The position numbers and the translations under genes were made by a program. Source: Pseudoduganella lutea (GTDB lineage: Bacteria; Pseudomonadota; Gammaproteobacteria; Burkholderiales; Burkholderiaceae_D). From it: DNA of 64,000 bases. Positions 53,486 through 63,202 of the stretch are shown here, one piece after another. The notes under the pieces were generated by a model. The model was not told the origin of the DNA. It saw only the letters and a list, made by a program, of their open reading frames with translations, and did no database searches. The stretch spans positions 5,890,001 to 5,954,000 of the forward strand of contig NZ_CP035913.1 of the NCBI RefSeq assembly GCF_004209755.1, given 5' to 3'. How positions within the stretch are numbered: the stretch's first letter is position 1; each line of letters opens with the position of its first letter.

Positions 53486-53665
53486 GGCAAGGTCCAGGTT
53501 GTGTCGCTTGGCCCGATCGTAGCGATTAATAGAACGCGTTGTCGCATGGTTGAGCCCGGTCGAATGGGCCGGCAAGCGGACCTGCTGGCCCGCTGCCCCT
53601 TGTTGTTCGGATCGCTGCACCATCCGCCGGCGCTCAGGGTGCCGGTGTACGGGCATTGCCACACT

Positions 53666-53706
53666 TTGACAAACTTTTCCGTTAGTAAATGAGTATCATT
53701 CTCATT
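53666..53706 (+). promoter_or_regulatory. Promoter region with Fur box
   Basis: A TTGACA -35 element (53666-53671) and a 19-bp Fur-type palindrome AATGAGTATCATTCTCATT (53688-53706). The -10 element is not clear by eye but must overlap the box. The receptor gene starts 62 bases further on. Confidence 0.75.
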
Positions 53707-53768
53707 TGCTGCTGTCGAGCAGCCATCGAGAACACCCAGTCCTTCGCCAACAAGAAAAGTTTGGATCC

Positions 53769-55829
53769 ATGCGTCTTCCAGAAAAATACAAAAAAACCTT
53801 CAGCCGTACCCCCGTCGCCATCGCCATTCCCCTGCTGTTCGCCAGTGCGGGCGCCCTCGCACAGCGGGCCACCGAAGAGCAGCTGGCCACCGTCGTCGTC
53901 ACCGCTTCCGGCTACGAGCAGAACATCCGGGATGCCGCAGCTTCGATTACCGTCATCACCGGCAGCGAAATCGCCAAGCGCTCGTACACCGACCTGGCCG
54001 ACGTGCTGAAATTCGTGCCCGGCGTTTCCGTGCAGGGCACCGGCACCGAGCAGTCGATCTCGATTCGCGGCATGGGCAACGCCTACACGCTGTTCCTGGT
54101 CGATGGCCGCCCGGCGCAGGGCGGCGACACGTTCGAATTCAATGGCGGCGGCCGTGGCCAGCAGATCTCGTTCATGCCGCCGCTGGACATGATCGAACGG
54201 ATCGAAGTGATCCGCGGCCCGGCGTCGGGCCTGTACGGCTCCGACGCGATGGGCGGCGTGATCAACATCATCACGAAGAAGGTCTCGAACACGTGGAAGG
54301 GCGCCGTCACGGCCGAATACGTGCATCCCGACGGCGGCAACGACGTCAACGGCGAGGCCTACAACACGAGCTTCATCGTGAACGGGCCGCTTGTCGACGA
54401 CGTGCTGGGTATCCAGCTGTCGGGCGGTTTTCGCGGGACCAACGAGGGAGGCGTCATCCAGTTCGGCGACGCCACCACGGGCGACGCGGACTATAAGCAG
54501 CGCAACATCGGCGCCAAGGTCACGTGGAAGGCCGACGGCCGCAACACGCTCACGGCCGGCGGCAGCCGCACCGACACCGACCGCTGGCGAAACCCGGGCC
54601 GCTCGCTGGCCGCCACGGCGGCCGCCAGCTACCAGGGATCGACGAAGGACAACCTGTTCCTCGCGCACGATGGCCGCTACGGCAAGGTCAGTGCAAGCAC
54701 CTACCTGAACTACGACGCCGCCAGCAATCCGACCACCCGCACCAGCGCGCCCAGCGGCGTGGCGCGCGGCATCGACTTCGACACGCTGACCTTGAACAGC
54801 CAGGGCACCTGGCAGGCCGGCGATGCGCACACGCTGACGGCCGGCTTCACCTACAAGAAGGAGAAGCTGGAGGACGGTGCCACGAGTGCCGTGAACGTCC
54901 ATAACGCCGACACGGACGCATTCGTCACCATGGAGCGCTACCAGCTTTCCGCGTTCGCGGAAGACGAGTGGCGGCTGCGCGACGGCCTGGCGCTGACCAC
55001 GAGCGCCCGCTACGACTACAACGAGCAATATGCCGGCCACTGGAGCCCGAAGGCCTACCTGGTCTACCGCGCCAGCGACGCGCTGACCGTCAAGGGCGGC
55101 GCCATCACGGGTTACAAGGCCCCGTCGCTGCGCAACGCGGCGCCCGATTTCTCCGCCACCTCCCGCGGTGGCGTGAGCATCGGCAACCCGGACCTGAAGC
55201 CGGAAACAAGCGTCAGCTATGAATTCGGCGTGGACTACGAACGCACCGACCTGGGACTCAAGGCCAGCGCCGTGGTATACCGCACCGATTTCGACGACAA
55301 GATCACGCGCTCGGCGGACTTCCTGTGCCGGCCGAACGTGCCGTGCTTCCATGGCGGGCTGGAATATCCCGCACATCAATACGGCTACAAGCAGACGATC
55401 AACGTGGACAAGGCGCGTATCCACGGAACGGAGCTCGCGCTGGACTACCGGTTCACGAACAACCTGTCGGCACGTGCGAACTACACGCTGACCGATTCCG
55501 AGCAGCTGACGGGGGCCAGCAAGGGCAGCCCGTTGAGCGACCAGCCGAAGCATGCCGCGAACCTGGGCCTGAACTACGACCCTTCGCGTGGCACGAGCCT
55601 GTGGGGCCAGGCGGCTTATACCGGCAAGTTCATCAGCACCGACCTGGCAACGGGCGCGGCCACGTCACAAAGTTATACCCTCGTCGACATGGGGATCGTG
55701 CACCGCCTGAAGCGGAACCTGACGCTGAAGTTCGGCATCTACAACGTGGCCGACAAGGAAGTCGCCAACAGCTCGAACGGCTATGTGGACGGGCGCCGTT
55801 ACGCCACTGCCGTGAACTACACGTTCTGA
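53769..55829 (+). CDS. TonB-dependent receptor, FepA/CirA-type catecholate siderophore receptor
   Basis: A 686-residue outer-membrane receptor. I chose the ATG 53769 because a signal peptide (IAIPLLFASAGALAQ) follows it and the Fur box would otherwise be inside the gene. The plug shows ATVVVTASGYEQNIRDAAAS, IEVIRGPASGLYGSDAMGG and GVINIITKK, typical of the FepA/CirA/BtuB branch. The barrel ends ATAVNYTF. Control by Fur points to ferric siderophore uptake, probably of catecholate type. Confidence 0.88.
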   Translation: MRLPEKYKKTFSRTPVAIAIPLLFASAGALAQRATEEQLATVVVTASGYEQNIRDAAASITVITGSEIAKRSYTDLADVLKFVPGVSVQGTGTEQSISIRGMGNAYTLFLVDGRPAQGGDTFEFNGGGRGQQISFMPPLDMIERIEVIRGPASGLYGSDAMGGVINIITKKVSNTWKGAVTAEYVHPDGGNDVNGEAYNTSFIVNGPLVDDVLGIQLSGGFRGTNEGGVIQFGDATTGDADYKQRNIGAKVTWKADGRNTLTAGGSRTDTDRWRNPGRSLAATAAASYQGSTKDNLFLAHDGRYGKVSASTYLNYDAASNPTTRTSAPSGVARGIDFDTLTLNSQGTWQAGDAHTLTAGFTYKKEKLEDGATSAVNVHNADTDAFVTMERYQLSAFAEDEWRLRDGLALTTSARYDYNEQYAGHWSPKAYLVYRASDALTVKGGAITGYKAPSLRNAAPDFSATSRGGVSIGNPDLKPETSVSYEFGVDYERTDLGLKASAVVYRTDFDDKITRSADFLCRPNVPCFHGGLEYPAHQYGYKQTINVDKARIHGTELALDYRFTNNLSARANYTLTDSEQLTGASKGSPLSDQPKHAANLGLNYDPSRGTSLWGQAAYTGKFISTDLATGAATSQSYTLVDMGIVHRLKRNLTLKFGIYNVADKEVANSSNGYVDGRRYATAVNYTF

Positions 55830-55937
55830 ACAGCCTCCAGCGCAGCGGGGCGCCCAGCCTCGCGTTCCAGTGACTTGCGCGAACAGCGCTTCCGGAAGGC
55901 GCTGACAAGCACCCATCCTTGCCTGTAGAATCCGCCC

Positions 55938-56145
55938 CCGAGTGAACGGTGTCCCGCCATCGACCGGTGGCGGGGTGAAACGGGAAGCCGGTGACGCGCG
56001 GGATCGCCATCCCGCCAGTCCGGCGCAGCCCCCGCTGCTGTAAGCCTGACGACCCGCCCCGACGCCACTGCGCTGCTCACACAGCGCGGGAAGGCAGGGC
56101 CGGGGAGGACGACGGCAAGCCAGAAGACCGGCCGGTCACGAAAAG
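55938..56145 (+). ncRNA. Cobalamin riboswitch
   Basis: The segment carries the sequence signs of the AdoCbl/cobalamin riboswitch. They are GGTGAAACGGGAAGCCGGTG around 55975, CAGCCCCCGCTGCTGTAAG near 56026, the CACTGCG...CGGGAAGGC region after 56066, and a B12 box AAGCCAGAAGACCGG at 56117. It precedes a TBDR gene. With cobalamin bound it should shut off translation or transcription of that gene. Ends are approximate. Confidence 0.92.
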
Positions 56146-56265
56146 AAGGCAGGGCACGGGGTGTGGCCTTGCCGTCGATCGTTTGTTTTCCCGTGCTGGC
56201 AAGCCATCGCGTGGCTGATGCCGCGTGCGGCGCACCTGCACGGCATATGCTTGCCGACCCAGTTC

Positions 56266-58314
56266 ATGAAAATTCATCCGCTTCACACCAGGCTCCTGCC
56301 TGCCGCCCTTGCCGTCATGTCGTTTGCCGCCCATGCGGACGATCCGCCATTCCAGCGCGTGCTGGTCGAAGGTTCCCGTATCAGCCAGCTTGGCGAGGCC
56401 GACTCCGCCGCCGCCGGCACGGTCACCCAGAGCCAGCTGCAAGCCCGCACCACGTACCGGCCCGGCGAACTGCTGGAAGCCACGCCGGGCCTGGTGGTGA
56501 GCCAGCACAGCGGGGAGGGCAAGGCCAACCAGTTCTACCTGCGCGGCTTCAATCTCGACCACGGTACCGACCTGCGCACGGCCGTCGACGGCATGCCCGT
56601 CAACCAGCGCAGCCATGCGCACGGGCAGGGCTGGACCGACCTGAATTTCGTGATCCCCGAACTGGCCGGCCGGCTCGACTACCGGAAAGGCCCGTACTCG
56701 GCGACGGCGGGCGACTTCGCTTCCGCGGGCGCCACCGAGCTCACTTACGTCAACCGGCTCACGTCCGGCATTGCCAACATCACGGCCGGCCAGAACGGCT
56801 ACGGCCGCGCGCTGATTGCCGCGTCGCCGGAACTCGGCAACGGCACCGTACTGGTCGGCCTGGAGGCGATGCACAACGATGGTCCGTTCACCCGCGGCGA
56901 CAACTACCGCAAGGTCAACGGCGTGCTGCGCTACAGCGAAGGTTTCGAGAACAACGGCTACTCCATCACCGCCATGGCCTACCGCGCCAAGTGGCACGCC
57001 ACCGACCAGATCCCGCAGCGGGCCGTCGATGCCGGCACGCTGGGCCGCTTCGATGCGATCGACCCCACCGACGGCGGCAGTGCGCACCGCTACAGCCTGT
57101 CGGGCAAGTGGCAGCGCAGCGACGACGACAACAGTGCCAGGGTATCGGCCTATGTGATCGCGAACCGGTTGGCACTGTTCTCGAACTTCACCTATTTCCT
57201 CGACGATCCCGTCAACGGCGACCAGTTCGCCCAGCCGGACCGCCGCGTGACATCCGGCTTCGACGCCAGCTATTCCTGGCACCATCACCGGGCCGACGTC
57301 GCATCGACGACCACCGTGGGCATCACCGCGCAGAACGACAACATCCACAACGGCCTGTATCGCACGCGGGCGCGCCAGGTGACCGGCACCACGCGCGAAG
57401 ACCACATCGTCGAGACCAGCGGCGCCCTGTTCGTTGAAAACCAGACCCGCTGGAACGCCACGTTCCGCACGGTGGCGGGTCTGCGGGCGGACCGCTACCG
57501 CTTCGACGTCCACGGCGACAACGCCGCCAATGCCGGCACCGCCAGCGACGGCATCCTCTCGCCCAGCGTCAGCCTGGTCTTCGGGCCCTGGGCGCGCACC
57601 GAGTTCTATGTCAACGCCGGTACGGGCTTCCACAGCAACGACGCGCGTGGCACCGTGATCGCGGTCGATCCGAAGACCGGCGAACCGGCCGACAGGGTCA
57701 CGCCGCTGGCCCGCACGCGCGGATTGGACCTGGGCGTGCGCAGCGAGTGGGTGCCGGGGCTCCAGTCGTCGCTGTCGCTGTACCGCCTCGACATGGATTC
57801 GGAGCTGCTGTTCGTCGGCGACGCCGGCACCACCGAGGCGGGGCGGCCGAGCCGCCGCCACGGCATCGAGTTTTCCAACTACTACAAGCCGGTAAAGTGG
57901 CTGTCGCTGGATGCGGATCTCGCCTACGCGCGGGCGCGCTTCCGCAACGCGGACCCGGCGGGCGACCGTATCCCGGGCGCGGTCGAAGGGGTCGCGCAGT
58001 TCGCCGCGACGGTCACGCCGACCGGGCCCTGGTCCGGCGCGCTGCGCCTGCGCTGGTTCGGCCCGCGCCCGCTGGTCGAGGACAACAGCGTGCGCTCAAA
58101 GGCCACGACAACGCTGAACGGCCGCATCGGCTACCGCATCGGCAAGGCCACCCACGTGGAACTGGAAGCGTTCAACCTGGCCAACCGGCGCGCGTCGGCG
58201 ATCGATTATTTCTACGAATCGCGGCTTGCCGGCGAAGCGGAGGCAGTGGAAGACGTGCATTTCCACCCGGTCGAGTCGCGTTCGTTCCGGGTATCGCTGA
58301 CGCACCGGTTCTGA
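56266..58314 (+). CDS. Cobalamin-riboswitch-controlled TonB-dependent receptor
   Basis: A 682-residue receptor with a signal peptide ending SFAAHA. The start is chosen for this signal; no clear ribosome site is present, and upstream in-frame ATGs give non-signal N-termini. The plug shows RPGELLEATPGLVVSQHSGE, FYLRGFNLDHGTD and NQRSHAHGQGWTDLN, a histidine-containing pattern that differs from the classic 600-residue BtuB. The barrel ends RVSLTHRF. Riboswitch control points to a corrinoid or a related cobalt compound as substrate; calling it BtuB would be too strong. Confidence 0.82.
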   Translation: MKIHPLHTRLLPAALAVMSFAAHADDPPFQRVLVEGSRISQLGEADSAAAGTVTQSQLQARTTYRPGELLEATPGLVVSQHSGEGKANQFYLRGFNLDHGTDLRTAVDGMPVNQRSHAHGQGWTDLNFVIPELAGRLDYRKGPYSATAGDFASAGATELTYVNRLTSGIANITAGQNGYGRALIAASPELGNGTVLVGLEAMHNDGPFTRGDNYRKVNGVLRYSEGFENNGYSITAMAYRAKWHATDQIPQRAVDAGTLGRFDAIDPTDGGSAHRYSLSGKWQRSDDDNSARVSAYVIANRLALFSNFTYFLDDPVNGDQFAQPDRRVTSGFDASYSWHHHRADVASTTTVGITAQNDNIHNGLYRTRARQVTGTTREDHIVETSGALFVENQTRWNATFRTVAGLRADRYRFDVHGDNAANAGTASDGILSPSVSLVFGPWARTEFYVNAGTGFHSNDARGTVIAVDPKTGEPADRVTPLARTRGLDLGVRSEWVPGLQSSLSLYRLDMDSELLFVGDAGTTEAGRPSRRHGIEFSNYYKPVKWLSLDADLAYARARFRNADPAGDRIPGAVEGVAQFAATVTPTGPWSGALRLRWFGPRPLVEDNSVRSKATTTLNGRIGYRIGKATHVELEAFNLANRRASAIDYFYESRLAGEAEAVEDVHFHPVESRSFRVSLTHRF

Positions 58315-58348
58315 CACCCCGGATCTTGCAGGCTGCGCTCGAGCCACT

Positions 58349-58431
58349 GGTGTCGGACACCTTCAGGTGTCGGACACCGGTTTTCCGCGCAGAATCCCGG
58401 AAGAATCTCGCGAAAACCGGTGTCTGACACC
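58349..58431. repeat. Triple GGTGTCNGACACC palindrome repeat
   Basis: GGTGTCGGACACC occurs at 58349-58361 and 58366-58378, and GGTGTCTGACACC at 58419-58431. The last two flank an inverted repeat (ACCGGTTTTC / GAAAACCGGT), so the block folds into a long hairpin. It lies between the TBDR and porin stops and can end transcription from both sides. It looks like a dispersed repeat unit. Confidence 0.7.
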
Positions 58432-58484
58432 AGACCGCAGCGGCTACTGACGCATCACATACGACAAACCAAGTCGCAGTAGCG

Positions 58485-59552
58485 TCAGAACCGCGTCCGC
58501 AACCCCAGCGCCAGCGTGTCGCCACGGCGGTAGCCCCTGATCCGGTCGCGCATGCCGACAACGTACACGTCGCTGCGTTTCGACAGAGAGTGGTCGTAGC
58601 CCAGTGACAGCGTGCCGCGCTGCCTGCCGTCCTGCGGGCCGCGTTGCCACGTGGTGTCGGCAAACGCGGCAAGCAGCTTGCCCGCACCAAAGGCCACGTC
58701 GGCGCTGGCGCTCCAGGTCGTGCTGGTGCCGTTCGAGGTGGCGCCGTCCGCCGCACCCGCATGCGCGCTGTTGCGCGCGTGCTCGTAGTTCGCGTAGAGC
58801 GTCACGGGACCGACACCGGTCTTTCCGCTCACCATCCAGGCATCCTGCCGGCCGTAGCCCGCCTTGACATTGCCGGGCGTGCCCGGCAGCGGGTTGTCCA
58901 CGTGCACCCGCTGCAGGAAGCCGCCCACGCCGTGGCGCCCCTTGAAATACAGGAAGCTGGCCCCCGCGTTGTGCCGGCCGCGGGCACCCGCAATTTCACC
59001 GAACTGGTAATGCAGCTTGGCCGTCAGCCCACCCAGGTTCGGCGAGGTATAGCGGACCTGGTTGCTCCAGCCGGTATCGCCCGCATTCACCGACTCCCAT
59101 CCGGTGCCGTTATACAGCGGCACGTTGGCGTGCGCGACGATTGGCGAAAACGTGAACGAATCGCCGAACGCATTGAACAGCGCCGCCGGCAGGAAGTTCG
59201 GTGCGCCGTCGCGCCCGATGCGCAGCGTGCCGAACTTGCCCGATATGCCGACGTAGGCATTGCGGCTGAACAGCGTTTCGTTGCCGTTGAAGCGGCCGGG
59301 GGCACCGGTGTCGTTGCGCAGATAGCCGGCAAGCTTGAACTCCACCCTGAGCCCGTCGCCGAGATCTTCCGTGCCGTCGATGCCCCACCACGAGGTGCTC
59401 ATGCCGCCGGCATTCACGGCGGCGACACGCTTGCTGCCCGGCGGCTGCGCCATGCCGATCCAGGCGTCGAGCAATCCCGAAAGCCGTATTTCCTGCGCCC
59501 CCGCGCCGGTGGACAGGGCGATCGCCAGGGCGCCAGCGAGGAGCCGGTTCAT
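58485..59552 (-). CDS. Gram-negative trimeric porin
   Basis: A 355-residue outer-membrane porin of the Burkholderiales (Omp32/OpcP) type: signal peptide ending STGAGA, LSGLLDAWIGM, SWWGIDGTEDLGDGLRVEFKL, LFSRNAYVGISGKFGTLRIGR, and C-terminal LALGLRTRF. It forms a diffusion channel. The start overlaps the upstream YczE-like stop in an ATGA with the site AGGAGG, so it is expressed with the purine-related genes and may admit their substrate. Confidence 0.88.
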   Translation of the reverse strand: MNRLLAGALAIALSTGAGAQEIRLSGLLDAWIGMAQPPGSKRVAAVNAGGMSTSWWGIDGTEDLGDGLRVEFKLAGYLRNDTGAPGRFNGNETLFSRNAYVGISGKFGTLRIGRDGAPNFLPAALFNAFGDSFTFSPIVAHANVPLYNGTGWESVNAGDTGWSNQVRYTSPNLGGLTAKLHYQFGEIAGARGRHNAGASFLYFKGRHGVGGFLQRVHVDNPLPGTPGNVKAGYGRQDAWMVSGKTGVGPVTLYANYEHARNSAHAGAADGATSNGTSTTWSASADVAFGAGKLLAAFADTTWQRGPQDGRQRGTLSLGYDHSLSKRSDVYVVGMRDRIRGYRRGDTLALGLRTRF

Positions 59553-60244
59553 GATGGCACCTCCTGCCGCGCCACCCTGGCCGGCCGGAACCGCCTGAAC
59601 AGGAAGAAGTACAGCTTGATGTACTGGCCGATCAGGATGGCATTCAGGATGGTGCCTTCGCGGATGAACTTGGGCTCGCCCAGGAACAGGTAGCCGATGG
59701 ACGCGGAAATCAGCAGCAGCGTGCAGTCGAACGTGGACTTGATGTTGCCCCACTTGTAGCCCAGTCGCCGGCACAGGGTGTCGACGAACATGTCGATCGG
59801 CATGAGCACGAGGTTGGCCCGTATCATCAGGAACAGGCCAAGGGCGATCAGGGCATCGGCAAAGGCCAGCAGGCACAGTTTCACGGAATAGTCGTGCAGC
59901 ACCAGGCCCTTGGTGACAAGCAGGTTCAGGTCCAGGAAGGCGGCCAGTACGAAGGCCGGGACCAGCGAGGCAAAGCTCTTCAGCCCGAAGTCCTTCGGCA
60001 GGGCGAGATACGTCAGCAGCAGCATGAACAGCTCGAGGATGAAGTTGTAGGTTCCCTGGCTGAGCGGCGGGTGCACCAGGGTCATGGTGCGGGTCAGGCT
60101 GCTTTGCGGCGAGATGCCGATGCCTGCGCGGATGGCCAGGCTGACGCCGAGCGTCAGGATGTAGATGCCCAGGATATAGATGGTCCAGCGCCGTGGCAGG
60201 CTGCCGGTATCGACGATGTCCGCTTCCTTCGGGTGGTGTGCCAA
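59549..60244 (-). CDS. YczE/DUF6198-like integral membrane protein
   Basis: A 231-residue inner-membrane protein with five to six hydrophobic segments. ILTLGVSLAIRAGIGISPQS and RANLVLMPIDMFVDTLCRR fit the YczE/YitT-like group of unknown function. It lies between the adenine-deaminase-like gene (71 bases upstream) and the porin gene (4-base overlap), so a transport-related role in the same pathway is likely but unproven. Confidence 0.68.
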   Translation of the reverse strand: MAHHPKEADIVDTGSLPRRWTIYILGIYILTLGVSLAIRAGIGISPQSSLTRTMTLVHPPLSQGTYNFILELFMLLLTYLALPKDFGLKSFASLVPAFVLAAFLDLNLLVTKGLVLHDYSVKLCLLAFADALIALGLFLMIRANLVLMPIDMFVDTLCRRLGYKWGNIKSTFDCTLLLISASIGYLFLGEPKFIREGTILNAILIGQYIKLYFFLFRRFRPARVARQEVPS

Positions 60245-60315
60245 TTCGATCTCCTCGTGGTTGTCGTGCGGCCGGCACTTCGGCGCCGGCCGGTCTTTCC
60301 GTCAGCCTGGCGGCA

Positions 60316-62085
60316 TCACACCATGAAACCGAAGCGGTCCAGGGAAATGAACAGGGTCAGGAGCTTGTTGACGACGGGTTCTCCTTCATTGCGGTTGCCC
60401 ATGTCCGCCAGCGCTGCATCGATCGCGCGGGTCTTGGCCACCAGCTCGGCGAGCGGCATGTTGGCGATCACGCCGTAGATGTCCAGCGGCAGTGCCGCCT
60501 TTACCTCCCGGCGATCGGTCACGATGCAGCCGCCCACCTGGGCGTCGACCTGCCGCAGGCAATGGCACATCTCCGCGCTGTCCTGTCCCACGGCGACGAA
60601 ATACGCCTTCGGCGCCGGCCAGAACGTGGCCACGGCGCCGCGCTCGATGGCGACACCCTTGAACAGGCCGTTGACCACATGGCGCGTGCCCTTGGCATAG
60701 CGCTGCACGACCGAGATGCGGTTGAGCGGCACGCCATCGACCTCCGGCACGACCTTCCCATCCCGCAGCGGCACCCAGACTTCGTCGTAGAACTTCAGGT
60801 GGCCGCGGCCATACACGTCGAACAGGTAGACCTTGGCCTGCCGGCCATCCGCAGAAATTTCCAGGGGCACGATATCCAGGTGCTCCGGCGCCAGGTCGTG
60901 CAGGCCCGGCACCGGTGTCTTGACCATGCCGGAATAATCGACATCGGCCTGCCGCAGCAGCTTGCGGTCCCTGGCTACGAGTTCGCCATCCTTGAAGACA
61001 TAGCGGGGATTGATCTTCGCCAGGCTGTCCGTCAGCACGATATCGGCGAAGCGGCCCGGCGTCAGCGAACCGAACTTGTTGTCCATCCGGAAGGCGCGCG
61101 CGGTGTAGAGCGTGGCCATCTTGATCGCCTGGATGGGATCGATCCCCATCTCCGCGCACAGCGAGATCACCCAGTCCATGTGGCCCTGCGTCTGCAGGCG
61201 GTCGACCGAGATATTGTCCGCGCACAGCTGGAAATTCTCGGCGGGCCATTTGCGCTTGACGATGGCGCGCAACATGATCTTGATGACTTCACTGCTGCCC
61301 ACGCCGAACTTGATCTGGGTTTGCAAGCCATAGCGCACGCTTTTCTCGATGTCGTCTTCCTTCCACACGTCGTGGTTGGCAAACGCGCCGATGGCCGGCA
61401 TGTAGTTGAGCATCATGTCGGACAGCGCGGTCACGCCCCAGTGCGTGTTCATGAAACCGCCTTTCACACGACCCAGCGCGGATTTGCGGAAATCGTCGTC
61501 GTTGCCCACGCTGTAGGTCAGGTGCGCCAGCTCGCCCAGGCCGATCACCGGATCGAGTTTCAGCAGCGCGTCGGTGACTTCCACCGTGGTCTTCTTCCCG
61601 GGCGCAAAGGCAAACACGCGATAGGGCAGGCGGTCGTGGTGGCGAAACAGCGCTTCGGTGGCTTGCACCGCCTCGTCGCCGGCCGCGCTGACGAAGTCCA
61701 GGCATTCGGAGAAGATGGTGGTCGTCCCGCAGGGCACGATCGCTTCGCCGAACGCGGCGGGATGCGCCAGTTGGGCATCGAAGTGGATGTGCGCGTCGAT
61801 CAGGCCGGGAATCGCATACAGGCCCTCGCCATCGAACACCTCGCGCACCTTGACGATCGCTTCGTCCGGGTTCAGGGCGACGATGCGCTTGTTGTACACC
61901 AGGATCGAACCCTGGTACACGGTTTCGGCATGCACATCGAGGATGTGCAGGTTTTTCAGCAGCAGGTCGGCTTCCTTCTTTCCGTTGAGGATGTCGAAGA
62001 TGGCCCGGACCTCGTTGTAGTGCGCGTGGACCTGGTCGGTCTGTCCGGCAGGGGTATTGGTACGTTCGTTGACTTCCTGGTACAT
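60316..62085 (-). CDS. Divergent adenine-deaminase-family amidohydrolase
   Basis: A 589-residue metal-dependent hydrolase of the same length and layout as adenine deaminase. The HxH motif GLIDAHIHFDAQLAHPA is near residue 95, and the C-terminal domain (GCIVTDRREVKAALPL) matches the family. Canonical active-site segments differ: DPHE-like is SECL, GHCPG-like is THWGV and TDD-like is ADN. It may therefore act on another purine or heterocycle, like the uncharacterised YerA branch. It is divergent from a LysR gene, with membrane protein and porin genes downstream. Confidence 0.75.
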   Translation of the reverse strand: MYQEVNERTNTPAGQTDQVHAHYNEVRAIFDILNGKKEADLLLKNLHILDVHAETVYQGSILVYNKRIVALNPDEAIVKVREVFDGEGLYAIPGLIDAHIHFDAQLAHPAAFGEAIVPCGTTTIFSECLDFVSAAGDEAVQATEALFRHHDRLPYRVFAFAPGKKTTVEVTDALLKLDPVIGLGELAHLTYSVGNDDDFRKSALGRVKGGFMNTHWGVTALSDMMLNYMPAIGAFANHDVWKEDDIEKSVRYGLQTQIKFGVGSSEVIKIMLRAIVKRKWPAENFQLCADNISVDRLQTQGHMDWVISLCAEMGIDPIQAIKMATLYTARAFRMDNKFGSLTPGRFADIVLTDSLAKINPRYVFKDGELVARDRKLLRQADVDYSGMVKTPVPGLHDLAPEHLDIVPLEISADGRQAKVYLFDVYGRGHLKFYDEVWVPLRDGKVVPEVDGVPLNRISVVQRYAKGTRHVVNGLFKGVAIERGAVATFWPAPKAYFVAVGQDSAEMCHCLRQVDAQVGGCIVTDRREVKAALPLDIYGVIANMPLAELVAKTRAIDAALADMGNRNEGEPVVNKLLTLFISLDRFGFMV

Positions 62086-62239
62086 GGCGGTCTCGCTTTC
62101 ATGGAGGTGGCGTGAAGGGGAATGGTGTTGCTGGTGCCATGAAAACCGATTTGGACCGTGCGGAAAAGCAGCGATTTTTGCGCGGACCGTGCGTTTTTCG
62201 AGTACGCTATTTTTTACACGAAGGGGAGAGGGGACCCGC

Positions 62240-63157
62240 ATGCTGCATTCGCGCCTGCTGCGCTATATCGACGAAGTGGCCCGCTGCGGTTCGATCCGCG
62301 CGGCCGGCGAAAAGCTGCACATCGCGCCGTCGGCCATCAACAAGCACGTGCTGCTGCTGGAGGAGGAAATCGGCGAGCCGCTGTTCGAGCGTTTGCCGCG
62401 CGGCCTGCGGCCAACGCCCGCGGGCGAGATCCTGCTGGCGCATGTGCGCCGCACCATGCTGGAATACCGCCAGGTGGAAGCGGAGATCCGCGAGCTGCAA
62501 ACGCTGCAGAGCGGAGAGATCATCGTCGCCACGGCGACCGGGCTGGCCAGCGGCGTCGTGGCGGCCGCCGCGTTGAACTTCTATGCGCGCCATCCGCAGA
62601 TGACGATATCGATCCGCACCATGTCCGTGCGCGAGATCCAGGCATCCGTCGCCAGCGGCGAAGCCGACCTGGGCCTGGGCTTCAACCTGGCCGCCTCCCC
62701 GCAACTCGAATGCCTGTGGGAGCGGGACACGCGCCTCGGCGCGGTCATGTCGTCCGGGCACCCGCTGGCGCACATGGAATCCATCCCGCTGGCGCACTGT
62801 ACGTCGTATCCGCTGATCTTCGCGGACCGCTCGATGCTCATCCACGGCAACATTGCCGACACGTTTGCCGGGGCCGGCCTGGACGTGGCGCCCACCTTCC
62901 GCACCAATTCGATCGAAACCATGAAACGCCTTGCCGCGGCGGGCGACGGCATCGCCTTTCTCAGCAAGTTCGATATCACGGAAGAGTACCGCCGGGACGT
63001 GCTGGTCTACCGGCCGATCCGGGACCGCGTCTTCAGCCGGAACGTGCTGTCCCTCGTGCGACGCGACAAGCATGGCCGCGGCATCGCCAGCCTGCTGTTC
63101 GCGGACGAAGTCATGAATCTGCTGGCGGGTCAACTGGGCGGGACGGACGCCGTCTAG
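62240..63157 (+). CDS. LysR-family regulator of the purine-related module
   Basis: A 305-residue LysR protein with ribosome site AAGGGGAG. The helix-turn-helix SIRAAGEKLHIAPSAINKHVL and the effector domain SGEIIVATATGLASGVV are standard. It is divergent from the amidohydrolase operon with 154 bases between starts, and convergent with the permease gene. It probably activates the amidohydrolase operon when the substrate is present. Confidence 0.86.
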   Translation: MLHSRLLRYIDEVARCGSIRAAGEKLHIAPSAINKHVLLLEEEIGEPLFERLPRGLRPTPAGEILLAHVRRTMLEYRQVEAEIRELQTLQSGEIIVATATGLASGVVAAAALNFYARHPQMTISIRTMSVREIQASVASGEADLGLGFNLAASPQLECLWERDTRLGAVMSSGHPLAHMESIPLAHCTSYPLIFADRSMLIHGNIADTFAGAGLDVAPTFRTNSIETMKRLAAAGDGIAFLSKFDITEEYRRDVLVYRPIRDRVFSRNVLSLVRRDKHGRGIASLLFADEVMNLLAGQLGGTDAV

Positions 63158-63202
63158 AAGTGCGCCGCCCGGTCGCAGGCGGCGCGGCCGGTCGCGCGGT
63201 GA

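Noticed and set aside
56266..58314. Direct naming as btuB
   Set aside because: Length and plug motifs differ from classic BtuB; only the riboswitch links it to cobalamin.
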